Origin: Capitulum mitella
Taxonomy: Eukaryota > Arthropoda > Thecostraca > Pollicipedomorpha > Pollicipedidae
Direction: 5' to 3'
DNA length: 64,000 bases
Assembly (NCBI GenBank): GCA_030062745.1
Contig: CP099849.1
Coordinates: forward strand, 19,948,144-20,012,143
Shown: piece after piece, positions 1-9,842 of the stretch
Position numbering within the stretch: the stretch's first letter is position 1
How the letters are laid out: every line of letters starts with the position of its first letter
Translations under genes and position numbers: made by a program
The notes under the pieces: generated by a model
The model's database searches: none
Told to the model about the DNA's origin: nothing
The model's input: only the letters and a program-made list of their open reading frames with translations

Positions 1-838
1 CGGATTGGTGATGCGACTTTCCCGCTACACAGGGGTGACTGCCCTGGACCCATGTACTGTAGCGCCATGGGGGGGGGAATGCGGTGGGGCGGGCGTGGCC
101 TCCACCACAACAACTTTTAACAGCATGTGTTTCCAAAATTGGATGAGGTATGCAACTATCCACACCCCAAACTGTAATCTTCCGCAAAATTTAGATTTCA
201 GGTGTCCTGTATTTTATTTGTGCGGTGCGCAGCATTGACGCTGTGACGCAAAATCTCGTGTCTTCCGTAAGCCGCTAAAATGACAGTAAAAAATAAATAC
301 TTAAATAAGATTATGAAGGGGAACAATAAAAATGAATTGCACAGACGAAACATACAGATTGTGGAACATTTACACAGTCCTGCGGTATAAACCGGTAACT
401 GGTGGGGAGACAAAAATTTTTCAAAGTTGTTTTCCTCAAAGCTGCAAGTGAAATGGTCATAATGTGGTGGGAAAACAATGGAAAGGGAGGGGCGAAATTA
501 AGCATACGGGACTGACCGAGCTGACCTTTGCCACACCGGCTTTGAACCAATTATCCACCTCTGTGCAGCGTTATTGTTTTCTGTACTAAAAACCGTGCTG
601 CACCGCAAGGGGTGGTGACGGATGGGACTCCCCCCCCACGTCTTGTTTCCTTAGCTTTTGTGGGAAAGTTGGCTCAGACACTGGCTGCTCCATTCGGTTC
701 ACGTTCATAAGACAAAGTGGCCGAGGTCGGACAGGAATTCAGCATTCTGGGACACGTCAGGTGTGCGGAAAAAAGACTCAGACCCCGCTGATCTGATCTG
801 ATCAGACGCGCCTGATCTGGAGACGGCTGGAGATCCAG
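1..838. other. Non-coding sequence left of the first candidate exon
   Basis: I see no exon with credible splice sites here. There is a G run near 66-77 and a C run near 630-637. The short ORFs on both strands have neither coding-like composition nor flanking splice signals. The segment is probably intron or 5' flank of the plus-strand gene that follows. Confidence 0.4.
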
Positions 839-1018
839 TGCTGCACAGATGCGTAACGCTGGTTGTGTCCGCGTCTCTGCGCTGTCACTGCGGCGGCACG
901 GATGGCCGCGAGAACGTGACCATGCCTGCAGGGGAGGGGTTCTGCTGCTCGGTGCCGCCGGCGGATGTTCCCGCACCCCTGGCCGGCGTCAGTAACCTGC
1001 AGGAGTGCCGACGGAGGT
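839..1018 (+). CDS. Candidate cysteine-rich exon, upstream of the unknown gene
   Basis: An acceptor ending CCAG at 838 opens a frame containing the motifs LRCHCGG, FCCSVPP and QECRRRC, and a possible donor (GGAG followed by gtgtgag) lies at 1018/1019. The cysteines look like an extracellular disulfide-bonded domain. The frame would enter in phase 1 and leave in phase 2. A downstream start at about 1581 (acceptor TTGCAG) would restore the frame into the next cysteine-rich exon. The donor could instead be at about 987 (gtcagt, phase 0). The opposite strand is also open across this GC-rich stretch, so the strand is not proven. Function unknown. Confidence 0.25.
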
Positions 1019-1558
1019 GTGAGAACACGCAGCGGCCCCAGCCGGTCCAAATCAGGTGGGCCGTCGTCCCCGTTGGGTGGCCCGCTCTGGAGGAACTGGT
1101 CCGTTGTCAGAACCAAATACTCTGTGAGCTGTATCTGGTGGTCGGTTATTCGCGCCAATTGGAGTGTTGTCCGGGTGAAATGGTTTTTTGCCTGCATCAG
1201 TTGGTGTGTTCTCTGAGTTACGTAATCTATCGTGCCATGCGATTTTTCACTGCGTGCGAGACAAAGCACCATTACGTTTTGCAGTCATCGTTCCGTAAAT
1301 CCTGAAAATAGCACCAAAGGCGACTTAAAGTGGGCGCTGTTCTTTGAGACAGATCTTGGCATTCACACCAAAGGACTCCAAACCCGTTTCTTACAAAACA
1401 TTGTTTTACTGTGACATGGCAATGAAATGTAAGTGGCATTCAACATATTGAAGGACTTAAGCGCAAACATGTCCGAGTGCGCACATGCCGCCGTGTCCGT
1501 ATCCACCAGATTTGGACGGGACCGCGGTCGTTGTGCCCTGGTCTCTGCCGCCCTTCAG

Positions 1559-1691
1559 TGCGTGGCCGTGCGTAATTGCAGCGCCGACAAGTGGGGGTGC
1601 GTCGACAGGCGGCTGGGGCTCACGTGCAACAGGCTGACCAGCTGCGACAATTGCCTGGCCAGCCCCACCTGCCTGACCTTGTACAGCGTCT
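1559..1691 (+). CDS. Cysteine-rich exon (8 Cys in 44 residues)
   Basis: A strong acceptor (pyrimidine-rich tract ending CCCTTCAG at 1558) and a strong donor (gtgagt from 1692) bound 133 bases that are open in the plus frame. The peptide contains CVAVRNC, KWGC, LTCNRLTSC and DNCLASPTC, with cysteine spacing 5-6-8-5-2-5 and one further Cys completed or lost at the junction. Dense, regularly spaced cysteines suggest a secreted or cell-surface domain. The pattern is loosely like the GDNF-receptor/GAS1 family, but the spacing does not match well enough to name it. The exon leaves in phase 1, exactly what exon 2841-2966 needs, so it is probably part of the same gene. The minus strand is also open here. 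Confidence 0.42.
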
Positions 1692-2840
1692 GTGAGTCGG
1701 GGCGGTGCTGCGGGCGCAGTCCGTGCTCTCCTAGGAGACTGGCTCAACTCCTTGGGCTTAGCGGAAGGCATTCGTGCCGAATGATGGAAAGGGAGTGCCG
1801 AAGAAAAGTCATCGTCGATTGTAGATCAGAGCAAATTTAAACGTAGGGAGGTTTGCTTATGCGTTTAAAAACCCTTATGGTTTAGTCTGTTTCCGTTTCG
1901 AGGCAAATCGCAAAAGCTAGCTGTCCGTGTAACTGACTTCAGTTACGAATAATTTTGGATGAATTTTCTTTTTGTTACGCCGTGTTGCGTAACACGGTGT
2001 TGCGTAAGTGCTTCTCCAGATGTCTAATGTCTCCATAACTTCCAGTAGTCCCTCCCGATGACACGCTTGGCATAGCAGGCTATTTTGACTACATCCTTTC
2101 CCAGGACATAACCCCCCACACACACATACACACACACTCCCAGCCCTCCTCCGTGGTGTCTATGACGCCCCTCTTTTTTGATTGTCTGGTCCTTCAGTAG
2201 CCTGACAGTCTGTGCTTGTATTAATGTGGAAAGGTGTGCTGCTCTTTCTCGTTTCATCGAGCCTCTTCTTGTCAGCGCTTCTGGCGCAGACGATCTCCCG
2301 AAGAAGAACGAACGAAAGCTCGGGATTCGGGGTCACAACGGCCCGTAATAACGACGTCTTAAACATCGACACATGTGAGTGAAACACCCCCCAGAGGCTG
2401 GTGAAAGGTGCTCAGTAAGACTGTGTACAAGTCGCAGGCCAGATGTCAAGACTAAAATCACCACACGATGCAGCAGGTGGGAGTGGCTTTCACGCCCGGC
2501 GTTGACGGCCGTCCTGACGGCGGTCAGTTTATGTCTGGGGTGGCGGTGAGGGTGCCACGCTGCCGCTGAGTGCGGTCGGCGCCGCAGCTCTCCGTGCTGC
2601 GACTGAGGAGCGATGAACGATTTTTGCCCTGGGTCAGCGTCGCCACGCCCGCGGCACCTCTCGGTGTCCGTGCCTCGGTGCTGACCTCGCCCGCTTCTGA
2701 CGGGCGAGGTCCTCTCACCCCTCTCGACCTGACGGCTCTCGCCGCCCCGCCACGTCACGTGACCACGCCGGCAGCGTGGGCCGGCGACCCGGGCGCGGCG
2801 TGACCGGAGCGGCGTGTGACCCTCGTGACCCGCCCGGCAG
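1692..2840 (+). other. Presumed intron with GC-rich block 2460-2800
   Basis: No exon with both splice sites in phase 1 was found. A GC-rich block (about 2500-2820) is open in several frames on both strands, including a 242-codon minus ORF covering 2333-3061. None of these has matching splice signals, and the minus ORF overlaps a better-supported plus exon. A CA/GT-rich run lies at about 2115-2140. Confidence 0.35.
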
Positions 2841-2966
2841 CCAGCGGCCCCCTGATCAGGACCACCAGACTGCGGGACAGCACCGTGAAGGACGTGACTG
2901 GCACCCAGGACCAGAGGCGAATCAGCGTCATCAGCTCGCACATGAACGCACACGTGAGACCAGCAG
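2841..2966 (+). CDS. Unknown modular gene, exon a
   Basis: The acceptor is CCCGGCAG and the donor is GCAG/gtatgg. The 126-base exon is phase 1 at both ends. The peptide contains LIRTTRLRDSTVKDVTG and RRISVISS: basic residues alternate with Ser/Thr and hydrophobics, like later exons of the gene. If joined to exon 1559-1691 the split codon becomes TCC (Ser). Confidence 0.62.
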
Positions 2967-5900
2967 GTATGGGCGAGAAAGACGCCCTGCGAACTGAGAT
3001 GCATTGGAGCTGTTGTTAGCGATGGGAGACGGGGTGACGGACGATGTAAACTGGTCTCCAAAGGAACCCAGGCCGTTTTTTGTGTTCATTTCGTCAAGAC
3101 GGGGACAAAGTGTTCTGGTACTTTTAGCATAGCGCCGTTAACTTCCGTCGGAAAACCTCATCGTGGCACTAGGAGCGAATGCAATGCTCTCAGTATTTGT
3201 TCTTATTTCGTGTTAACGCTATCCTCCAAGATTTTTCGCCCGAAACGCGATTTCCTCGCTCAAGTCACTACTCCATCTCAGACCTCGCCCTGTCCCTTCT
3301 TTGTCAGGGTTCCCTTCTTCGCCTGATTTATCTCCCTTGTCCGAGTTCCCACCCCTCGTCTGGGCCCACTCCCTTGTCTGCGCCGTCTCCCTTGTCTGAG
3401 GCTCCTCCCTCGTTTGAGTCCCCTGCCTCATCGAGTCTCCCTCGTCTGAGATCCCCGTCCTTGTCGGTCTCTCTCGTCTGAGATTTCCTCCCTCATCAGA
3501 CTCCCTCGTCTGAGATCCCTTTCCTCGTCGAGTTTCTCTCGTCTGAGGTCCCCTTCCCCGTTTGAGTCTCCATCCTTTCCTGAATATCCTTCCCTCGTCT
3601 GAGTGCCTGTCTCCTATCCGAGCGCCCTCCCTTTACGTATGAATTCATATCGTATGGTTGCCCTCGCCGGTGTGAGTGTCCGCTGCTGGCTCCGGCTGCG
3701 TCACCGCTTAGCGCTGGCTGCTGCAGACGGCACTGTCCAGGGCGGCCTGGTCGTGTCGGCCTCCACCTCCGGCTCCGGCACCAGGACGGTGGCCACGAAA
3801 ACCTCTCGGGGGATCCGCAGCAACGACAGGATCGCCGGCAGGCGCGACATCCGCCTGCCGGGCGTCCAAGGTCAGCGAAATCCGCCCAGCCTGCGGCCGA
3901 GGTCAGAGAGGCGCGCCCGAGCCGGGCTGTTGGCAGAGGAACGCTCACGGGTGCGTTCTTGCGGCTCGACGGAGCCGTTGTTCGCGTGATGTAATCAGGA
4001 GGGAATCAGGAGGGGAACATTCAGGTCTCTGTGTTCCGAGGAAGGGAAATACTTCTCGTTTTGTGTTCACGGTCGAGATTCGCGCGCTGGACGGCTGAGG
4101 CCAGGAACATTTCTTGTTCCTGTGGTGCGGTGCAATTAAACCGCACCCTTTGATGCTCGAGGTCGGGAGATCCCCGCTGAATCGAACACCACAATGACAG
4201 AGACAGGAAAGTCACCCATTTGGTAGTTCGAGTCAGAGAGCACCCGGTGCTCAAACTTAGGGAAGTCTCGCGCGGTGCTGATGTTCAAGGTCAGAGAAGG
4301 TTTTTCGATGAATGGTCTAGAGCTAACTCATATGGCAGGCTCCTCAGCACGACGTTGACCTTGGACGGTGGATGCGGACGTAGCCGCCTCCGTAATCTGG
4401 AGGACCTATTATTACCTTTGTGCTACTAACTTTGACCTTAATGTAACATGTGCCGTTGCAAGGAAATAGATTAGTGAAAAAGTCCTTGATGTCGCAGCCC
4501 TGGACGTTTTCTTTGGTACTGGCACGGACCAAATTCATTCACTTTCATTCAGTTTTAACAAGTCAGGTACCGAAGCTGCGACCGAATGTTCGAGGAAGTT
4601 GGGTAGTTTTTTTGCGAGCCAGGGAAATTTTGTGTTCTAAAGTCGTCTCATGCGTTCCGGCACAGTATTAATTCTATCGCGGCCCGGAGAAACTATGTAG
4701 CAGCGGTTAAAGATAATTCTAGACAGATGATGCAGTGATTATCATGTGTCTGCAGTAACCGTTGGCTCCAGCACTTCTTCGGGAAATTTGCCTTTTTGCT
4801 CACAGATATTTGGGTCATGCTTGGATCAGCATAAGTTCAAGGTATTCCAGGGGTTTTCTTTATCTTGTTCATTGTTCGGTTTCGTCGTGTCTTGTTGCAT
4901 TGGCAAATGATCGCTAGGCCTGCACTCTTGTTTTCTGGAAACGCAGCTCCAGAGTGTCGTTGACTAGGGTCTTTTCGACCGCAGGTTTCTCCGAGAAAGA
5001 CACCTCTACAAACACGACCATCAACAGACTGGCCCAGCAGCACGAAAATACTAGCTTTACCGATGCCACAAGATCCGTGTCCAGTAGCGGCAACATGCGA
5101 GGAGGTAGGGACTGAAGATTAACGTGGAAACTGGTATGTGAAGCACGTGCAGCTCGTCGTCTGATACCTTCTGTGAGAGATTGACGCCATCGCAGATGAA
5201 GTACTAGAGTTGTACTTCGGTTTTTTTTTGTGGAATGGAAAGATGATGTCAATAGAACAGACTTCGGACACCGTCATTTTTTTATTTTAAAGTGAAGTCA
5301 CATGATACTTTATGTAGCGAATAAGCCGGCAATCTGGTATGCCTAACCTCCCCCCCGCTCTCACTTGTGGCCCCCCGCTTCTGCATTCGGCATAGCTTGA
5401 AGTTTCCACTTGATCATTCTTGACACTATATGTTATAGATGTCTATGAACTATTGGCGTGTATTGTCATCTGAATGTTGTTTCCAAGTATGCTATCTGGT
5501 GCCTTGTTCCGCACTGTTCAGTGTTATCTGTTATCTGTTATCAGTCATGTCTCCGATTCCCTGAGGTGTCACTTCACCTGCACTAAACTACAGTACTTCA
5601 ACCGCGTGAAGGCTTCAGAACGCTGACCGAACCTCGCCTCCGTACGTGGTTCAGACCTCGTGTGTGCCTACCACAGCCAGAGCGGCACCAGCACGTGGTC
5701 GGTCCCCATTTTCCTGTGTACCCACCACAGCCAGAGGCCCCGCTGAGCCGTGCCGTGGCCCCACCCGCAGAGCTGTTGCCGGGGCTGCGCGGTCCCCAGG
5801 ACGGCAACGCCTCGCTGTCGGCCAGACAGCAGCACCGGACGGTGCTGGGCCGGAACACGACCGTGCGCCTCGACGTGGGGCGCCGCTCCGGCAGGGACCG

Positions 5901-8900
5901 CCTCCAGACGGCCGGTGAGCACCGTGAGCTCGTGAGCATGGCCGGCAGGGACGCGATGTACACCGGCGGGGACGGGAGGTACACCAGCGAGGACGGGAGG
6001 TACGCCGGCGGGGACGGGCTGTGCGCCAGCGGAGACGGGAGGTACGTCACCAGAGACGGGAGGTACGTTAGCAGGGACAGGAGGCACGCCACCAGGGATG
6101 GGAGATACGCCAGCAGGGATGGCAGGTACTTCACCATGGACGGGAGGTACGTCAGCAGGGACGGGCGGTACGTCACCAGAGACGGGAGATACGCCAGCAA
6201 GGACGCGAGATACACCAGAAGAGACGGGCGCTTACGCCAGCAGGGAACGGGAGGTACGCCACCAGAGACTGGAGGTACGCCAGCAGGTACGGGAGGCGCG
6301 ACAGCCAGGTTCGGCGGAGAGAGTAGCGGACAGCTGCAGCACGGGAGGGGAGAGGCGCCGGCGGTAAGCGGCGACGATGGTGATGTGATACGGCTGCGAG
6401 ATGCGTTAGAGAGAAGTGGTGACATTACTCATGTACACTAGGAAGAGCTGTAAGGTGACATAGTAACATTGGTGCAATCCAGTGGCGAGAATAGTGTAAC
6501 ATAACGGCCACCGCAGTAATACAATGTTGTAGTGCAGTGATATTCCTGGTATGCAGAAGTCCACATAACACGATGCAGTAGCGAGAATAGTGTAATACTG
6601 CAGTGATACTCTTAACGAGCAGAACTACGAATAGCGCGATGCAGTGGGAAGAGCAATACGCTGTTGGCACCGGAGCGGCGTGAAACAGCATTGAGGGTGG
6701 TGCGATGTTTCGGCGAGAGCCGCGACTCACCGTCTGTCCGTCTGCAGCCGGCGGCACTGTTCAGAGCGAGCGGCGCGGAGGCACGATCGCCACGGGCGTC
6801 TCGCAGGTCCGCAGCCGCACCGACTCGACCGAGTCCGGCACCAACTTCACCAGCCAGGACCGCAGCCTGGGTCAGTGGCGCCGGCACGGGCGCCCGCCCG
6901 CCCGGCTGGCTGGCGGCGAGCCGACGCGCGTCTAGCATGGTGTCCTGTACTGCTGGGCCACGCTAACGGACTGGTGACGCAGCTGGGGCTGGGTGTATTC
7001 AAAGGCACGTCGGATTGTCAAAGTCGTACGAAGAGTGTCAGGGATGTCGTTTTAAAGGCTGAGGGGTGGATTCTGTGTTTTGTCAGCCCCCCCCCGTGAT
7101 TTGATACTTAAGCTTTATATCTTATGGATGATTTTAACATATGCTATGCGACATGGGATTAATGTCACGCATGATGACGATGTCAGCCGATGCAGGCATT
7201 GCCATCCGGCCCATACTTTTCAGAAGTGGCGATCCTGAGAGACTGTAGCTTGCGCTTGAAATCATCCCAATTAATGTCCACACAACCCAGCGCTGCGTGT
7301 AACGTCATGACAGCCAAGGAAATGGATGTTGGTTCACTAGTGTGAACCACATGCTGGCACCGCTTGTTTTATTTTTGAATAAGTATCGGATTTTTAATTC
7401 GCCTTTTTAGGTGGCTTCGCTAAATCGAGACTCATGTCACAACGGAGTATTTCTTCCTCGTTACGCCACGTCAGGGCCATTATGGCCTCCGGAATCCATC
7501 GGTCGGTTGAGGTGGCCGGACACGGTGGCGCCGGCCACCCGGCGCCGAGACACGATTCACACGGAAAGGCACCGAAAGCCGGGTCGGTTACCGCTGGGGA
7601 GACGCCGTGAGCTGCCATTTTTCGCACCCTTCCCTCCGATGTTTTGCGTTTTTCGTATTGCTTTCGATGCGATCTTTCGGTCTGGACCCACGCCTCTCGT
7701 TGCCCGACGTCCAGTCGCGATTTAATCAGAGGGCTCTCACAGGTACAGGTCTTCACCACTACTCGCAGCATCAGGAGCCAGTGCACTGGGCGCAGGGCCA
7801 GGACTTTCCGTCCTCTGGCACAGGACCGCTCCGTCGCGTGTCCAATGTCAACAGGCCTCGAATATCCCGCAAATATCACCAGCCTCCCCACCCTCTAGTT
7901 TTCGAAGCGGTCCACCCCAGGTCCCGTTCCCGCCGGCAGGGTTACCGTCAGGTTGACTTGGGTTACAATGCCGCAGGCGGAGTCACCGTCAGGCTGACTG
8001 ACAGGCTGACTCACTGCACCGCAGCCAGAGTCACCGCCTGACGCGCGTCGCTGTGCCGCAGGCGGGGTCACCTTGGGCCGTAAGGATCGCCAATCGACAC
8101 AAGTGATCTCCTCGCGCACCGCCAGCGGCTCCCAGTCGGGTGACTCGTCCAGAACCATAGCCACCTGCGGCAGAGGAGACTGCGCCACCGACCGCACAGG
8201 TCAGCCCGCTGGGTCCAGGTCACAGGTCAGCATGCTGCGTTCAGGTCACAGGTCAGCCTGCTGGTCTCAGCTAGCAGATCAGCCTTCTGGTCTCGGCCCG
8301 GTCACTCTGCTGGTCTCGGCTGGTAGGTCAGCTTGCTGGTCTGGGACGATAAGTCAGCCTGCTGGTCTCGGTTAACAGGTCGGCCTGCTGGTCTCGGCTA
8401 ACAGTTCAGCCTGCTGGTCTCGGTTAACAGGCTTGTCTTCTGGTCTCGGCCCGGTCAGCCTGCTGGTCTCGGCAACCAAGGGAGCCTGACGTTCCGGCCA
8501 GTTACTTGGTCTGGTCTCTAACGGTCGATTCGATCGAGTAGATTTGCCGAGGTTCGTGGACAGTTTTTTTTTAAGGCGTTCCTTAACGCATTGTGCATTT
8601 ATTGTTTTTGCACGAGCTATACGAATTACACTGTTCACACGTCTGTGAATTTCCTTCAGTGCAGCACATATGCTGAAAGAAACAAATTATACCTTATTGT
8701 GGCTCTGGGCCTCCACAGTGTAACCGTCATACCTTCATGTGTCACGTCGCACAAATGATCCACTCCATGGAGCATCGCCGTGTTCCAACAAAAACGCACG
8801 ATACTGCAATGTGATGTTCCTGGCTGTCGCAGACGTACCTCACACGTAAATGCGAGCACACCGATCCAGTGTTTGTTTTGCAATGTCTTCGCTTAGAGAA

Positions 8901-9297
8901 ACGGCGTCCTTCATCCCTCACGTGTACGTGTGAGCTGGCGTGTGCCGGTCGGCCGGTGCCGCCGGCCGCGCGGCGCTGAGCCCAGCTCCAGCGCCGACTG
9001 TCCGCAGTACACTCCGAGGCGCGCGACACCAACCACACGACCGGCCACACTGAGGTGGTCACCAAGCAGACCGAGAAACGCTCTTCGGTGACGCCCGACA
9101 AGGCGCTGCCGTCCGTCGAAGTGATGGCCGGCAACACCCGCCAAGCGCGCACCGACGAGTCGCAGGGCCAGAGCCGAGGCTCGACGCGCACCACCACCCA
9201 GTTGCGCACGGAGGCGCCCGGTACGTTGCACGGCGGGGTGACGCATGTATCATGGGGTAACTTCATGCGTTACTATATTGATACCTATACCTAATGT

Positions 9298-9343
<46 letters not shown>

Positions 9344-9576
9344 CTGTAGCGCTTTCAGCACGAATGGCGCAATCATGGTTTTATTCACGGTGCGCTTAGT
9401 AATATGACGCCTCGACACGTGCAAGCTTGCCGCGCTACAGCTCGTGAACATCCGCTGCACCTACAGGGTACCGAAGCAGCCATAACCGCGACTCCAGGAC
9501 GTCGAAGGTGGTCAACACCACCGAGCACTCGCTGGAGACGAAGAAGCGCTCCGTCATCCGCGTTGTCACCGTGTAG
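2841..9576 (+). CDS. Unrecognised Ser/Thr/Arg-rich modular protein gene, 8 phase-1 exons
   Basis: Eight exons are read on the plus strand: 2841-2966, 3727-3870, 4985-5104, 5771-5914, 6748-6870, 8062-8199, 9008-9220 and 9467-9576. Each follows an AG acceptor, each internal one ends at G/gt, and each junction is phase 1. Lengths 126, 144, 120, 144, 123, 138 and 213 are all multiples of three, so any internal exon can be skipped or duplicated without frameshift. The predicted chain is rich in Ser, Thr, Arg and Gly. Recurring patterns are an exon-initial xGxV/xGT and basic-Ser/Thr strings such as TEKRSSV and ETKKRSVIRV. I see no signal peptide, membrane segment or enzyme motif. A polyadenylation signal follows at 9837. 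I do not recognise the family. It could be a disordered cytoskeletal or extracellular protein. Upstream exons, probably including 1559-1691, are needed for a start codon. Confidence 0.68.
3280..3625. repeat. Degenerate ~21-bp minisatellite (CTCGTCTGAG core)
   Basis: Imperfect copies of a core near TCGTCTGAGTCCC, alternating with CCTCGTCGAGT variants, recur at about 18-24-base intervals just upstream of exon 3727-3870. They lie in the presumed intron. Confidence 0.7.
3727..3870 (+). CDS. Unknown modular gene, exon b
   Basis: The acceptor is GCTGCTGCAG and the donor is CAAG/gtcagc. The exon has 144 bases with both ends in phase 1. It opens with DGTVQGG and continues with SGSGTRTVATKTSRG and ends with RRDIRLPGVQ. 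The DGTV opening resembles exon 6748-6870 (AGGTV) and exon 8062-8199 (GGVT), suggesting duplicated modules. The opposite strand is also open here but lacks matching splice sites. Confidence 0.62.
3871..4984 (+). other. Presumed intron, unique low-complexity-free sequence
   Basis: I found no exon with paired splice sites in the correct phase. The motif GAGGTC/GAGGTCAG recurs several times (about 4158, 4285 and elsewhere) without a clear period. No repeat family recognised. Confidence 0.4.
4985..5104 (+). CDS. Unknown modular gene, exon c
   Basis: The acceptor CTTTTCGACCGCAG and the donor GGAG/gtaggg are both good matches. The exon is 120 bases, phase 1 at both ends. The peptide contains SEKDTSTNTTINRLAQQ and TSFTDATRSVSSSG, the same Ser/Thr-rich style as its neighbours. 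This exon has ordinary GC content, so its open frame is less likely to be a GC artefact than the others. Confidence 0.7.
5105..5770 (+). other. Presumed intron
   Basis: There is no clear exon. From 5594 an alternative acceptor (ACTACAG) keeps the frame open into exon 5771-5914 and would extend it by 177 bases. The added Pro/Arg-rich peptide does not resemble the other modules, so the shorter exon is preferred. Confidence 0.35.
5771..5914 (+). CDS. Unknown modular gene, exon d
   Basis: The acceptor is CCCACCCGCAG and the donor is GCCG/gtgagc. The exon is 144 bases with phase 1 at both ends. The peptide contains DGNASLSARQQHRTV and RNTTVRLDVGRRSG. The 5' boundary is the least certain of the set (alternative acceptor at 5593). 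The frame stays open past the donor through the following minisatellite to 6441, so intron retention would add 7-residue repeats. Confidence 0.52.
5930..6290 (+). repeat. 21-bp minisatellite encoding RDGRYxS-like heptads
   Basis: About 15-17 imperfect copies of a 21-base unit (core GACGGGAGGTACGTCAGCAG) follow exon d directly and share its reading frame. Because the unit is a multiple of three and lacks stops, several frames on both strands remain open for 200 or more codons. The best supported splice donor (5915) places the array in the intron. Confidence 0.8.
6468..6655. repeat. Degenerate tandem repeat, CAGTxGCGAGAATAGTGTAA core
   Basis: The core occurs near 6478 and 6574, with a shorter relative near 6636. 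Between them GCAGTGATAyTC recurs. The array lies in the intron before exon 6748-6870. Confidence 0.55.
6748..6870 (+). CDS. Unknown modular gene, exon e
   Basis: The acceptor CTGTCCGTCTGCAG and donor CTGG/gtcagt bound 123 bases, phase 1 at both ends. The peptide opens AGGTVQSERRGGTIATG and continues RTDSTESGTNFTSQDRS. The opening GGTVQ matches exon b (DGTVQGG), the clearest sequence hint that the exons arose by duplication. Confidence 0.68.
6871..8061 (+). other. Presumed intron, possible extra exon near 7740-7940
   Basis: A C run sits at about 7088-7096. From 7741 an open stretch with Ser/Thr/Arg-rich content (for example FTTTRSIRS) follows acceptors CACAG and GTACAG. In that frame the acceptor phase is 0, not 1, and no convincing donor exists, so it is not called. 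From about 7935 to 8065, copies of GCAGGCGGxGTCACC-like sequence recur at about 45-90 bases. Confidence 0.35.
8062..8199 (+). CDS. Unknown modular gene, exon f
   Basis: The acceptor is TGTGCCGCAG and the donor is CACAG/gtcagc. The exon is 138 bases with both ends in phase 1. The peptide contains GGVTLGRKDRQST, ISSRTASGSQSGDSSRT and CGRGDC. RGD flanked by cysteines could be an integrin-type motif, but this is only a three-residue match. A near-duplicate of the acceptor region lies about 90 bases upstream (about 7970). Confidence 0.6.
8198..8490. repeat. ~28-31-bp minisatellite (CAGCCTGCTGGTCTCGG core)
   Basis: About nine imperfect copies of GTCAGCCTGCTGGTCTCGG plus a variable AACAG/CCC linker begin at the donor of exon f and run into the intron. 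The first GTCAG of the array coincides with the splice donor sequence. Confidence 0.8.
9008..9220 (+). CDS. Unknown modular gene, exon g (longest)
   Basis: The acceptor GACTGTCCGCAG and donor CCCG/gtacgt bound 213 bases, phase 1 at both ends. The peptide contains TTGHTEVVTKQTEKRSSV, PSVEVMAGNTRQART and RGSTRTTTQLRTEAP. It is strongly Thr-rich and basic. There are many stops in other plus frames just outside the exon, and the Thr-rich frame is the only one that splices on to the terminal exon. Confidence 0.76.
9302..9342. repeat. (TA)n microsatellite
   Basis: A continuous TA array of about 40 bases lies in the last intron of the unknown modular gene. Confidence 0.98.
9467..9576 (+). CDS. Unknown modular gene, terminal coding exon
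   Basis: The acceptor CGCTGCACCTACAG is followed by 2 bases completing the split codon, then 35 codons and a TAG at 9574-9576. The peptide contains NRDSRTSKVVNTTEHSLET and ends KKRSVIRVVTV. The hydrophobic end is too short and polar for a GPI signal or membrane anchor. A final xVTV resembles a class-I/II PDZ-binding tail, but this is only an inference. Confidence 0.74.
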
Positions 9577-9654
9577 CGGCGGCGGCGGCAGGCGGACCGG
9601 CCGACGGGCGCTCATCCCCGAACTTCGGGTCCTGGCCGGCCACTGAGGACGGTC

Positions 9655-9785
9655 TCGAGGAATGCCCCGAGGACTGTCAGCGCTGTCCTCGGGCTGCCCT
9701 CAGTGCTGTCCTCAGGATAGTCCGTTCGGTGTCCTCGGGATCGTCCGTAGGACTGTCCTCAGGATTGTCTTCAGGACTGTCCCGG
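9655..9785. repeat. Degenerate short repeat (GGACTGTCCTCAGG)
   Basis: Variants of CTGTCCTCAGGA and GTCCTCGGG recur every 20-30 bases in the 3' untranslated region of the unknown modular gene. Confidence 0.6.
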
Positions 9786-9836
9786 GCTGGAGGTCCCGCG
9801 GCGTGCGAAATGAACATCTGGGACGTACGTGACAGC

Positions 9837-9842
9837 AATAAA
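9837..9842 (+). terminator. Polyadenylation signal AATAAA of the modular gene
   Basis: This is the first AATAAA on the plus strand after the stop at 9576, about 260 bases downstream. That is a plausible 3'-UTR length. It supports the plus-strand gene ending here. Confidence 0.5.

Noticed and set aside
2333-3061. 242-codon minus-strand ORF
   Set aside because: It is a His/Arg/Ser-rich composition artefact of GC-rich sequence, has no splice context, and overlaps the plus-strand exon 2841-2966, which has both splice sites and matching phase.
5598-6425. 275-codon minus-strand ORF (Pro/Leu/Tyr/Ser repeats)
   Set aside because: It is the antisense shadow of the 21-bp minisatellite. A multiple-of-three repeat without stops is open in several frames.
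7741-7940. Additional exon of the modular gene
   Set aside because: The acceptor gives phase 0 for the Ser/Thr-rich frame and the only phase-1 readings end at weak donors (gttacc, gtccac).
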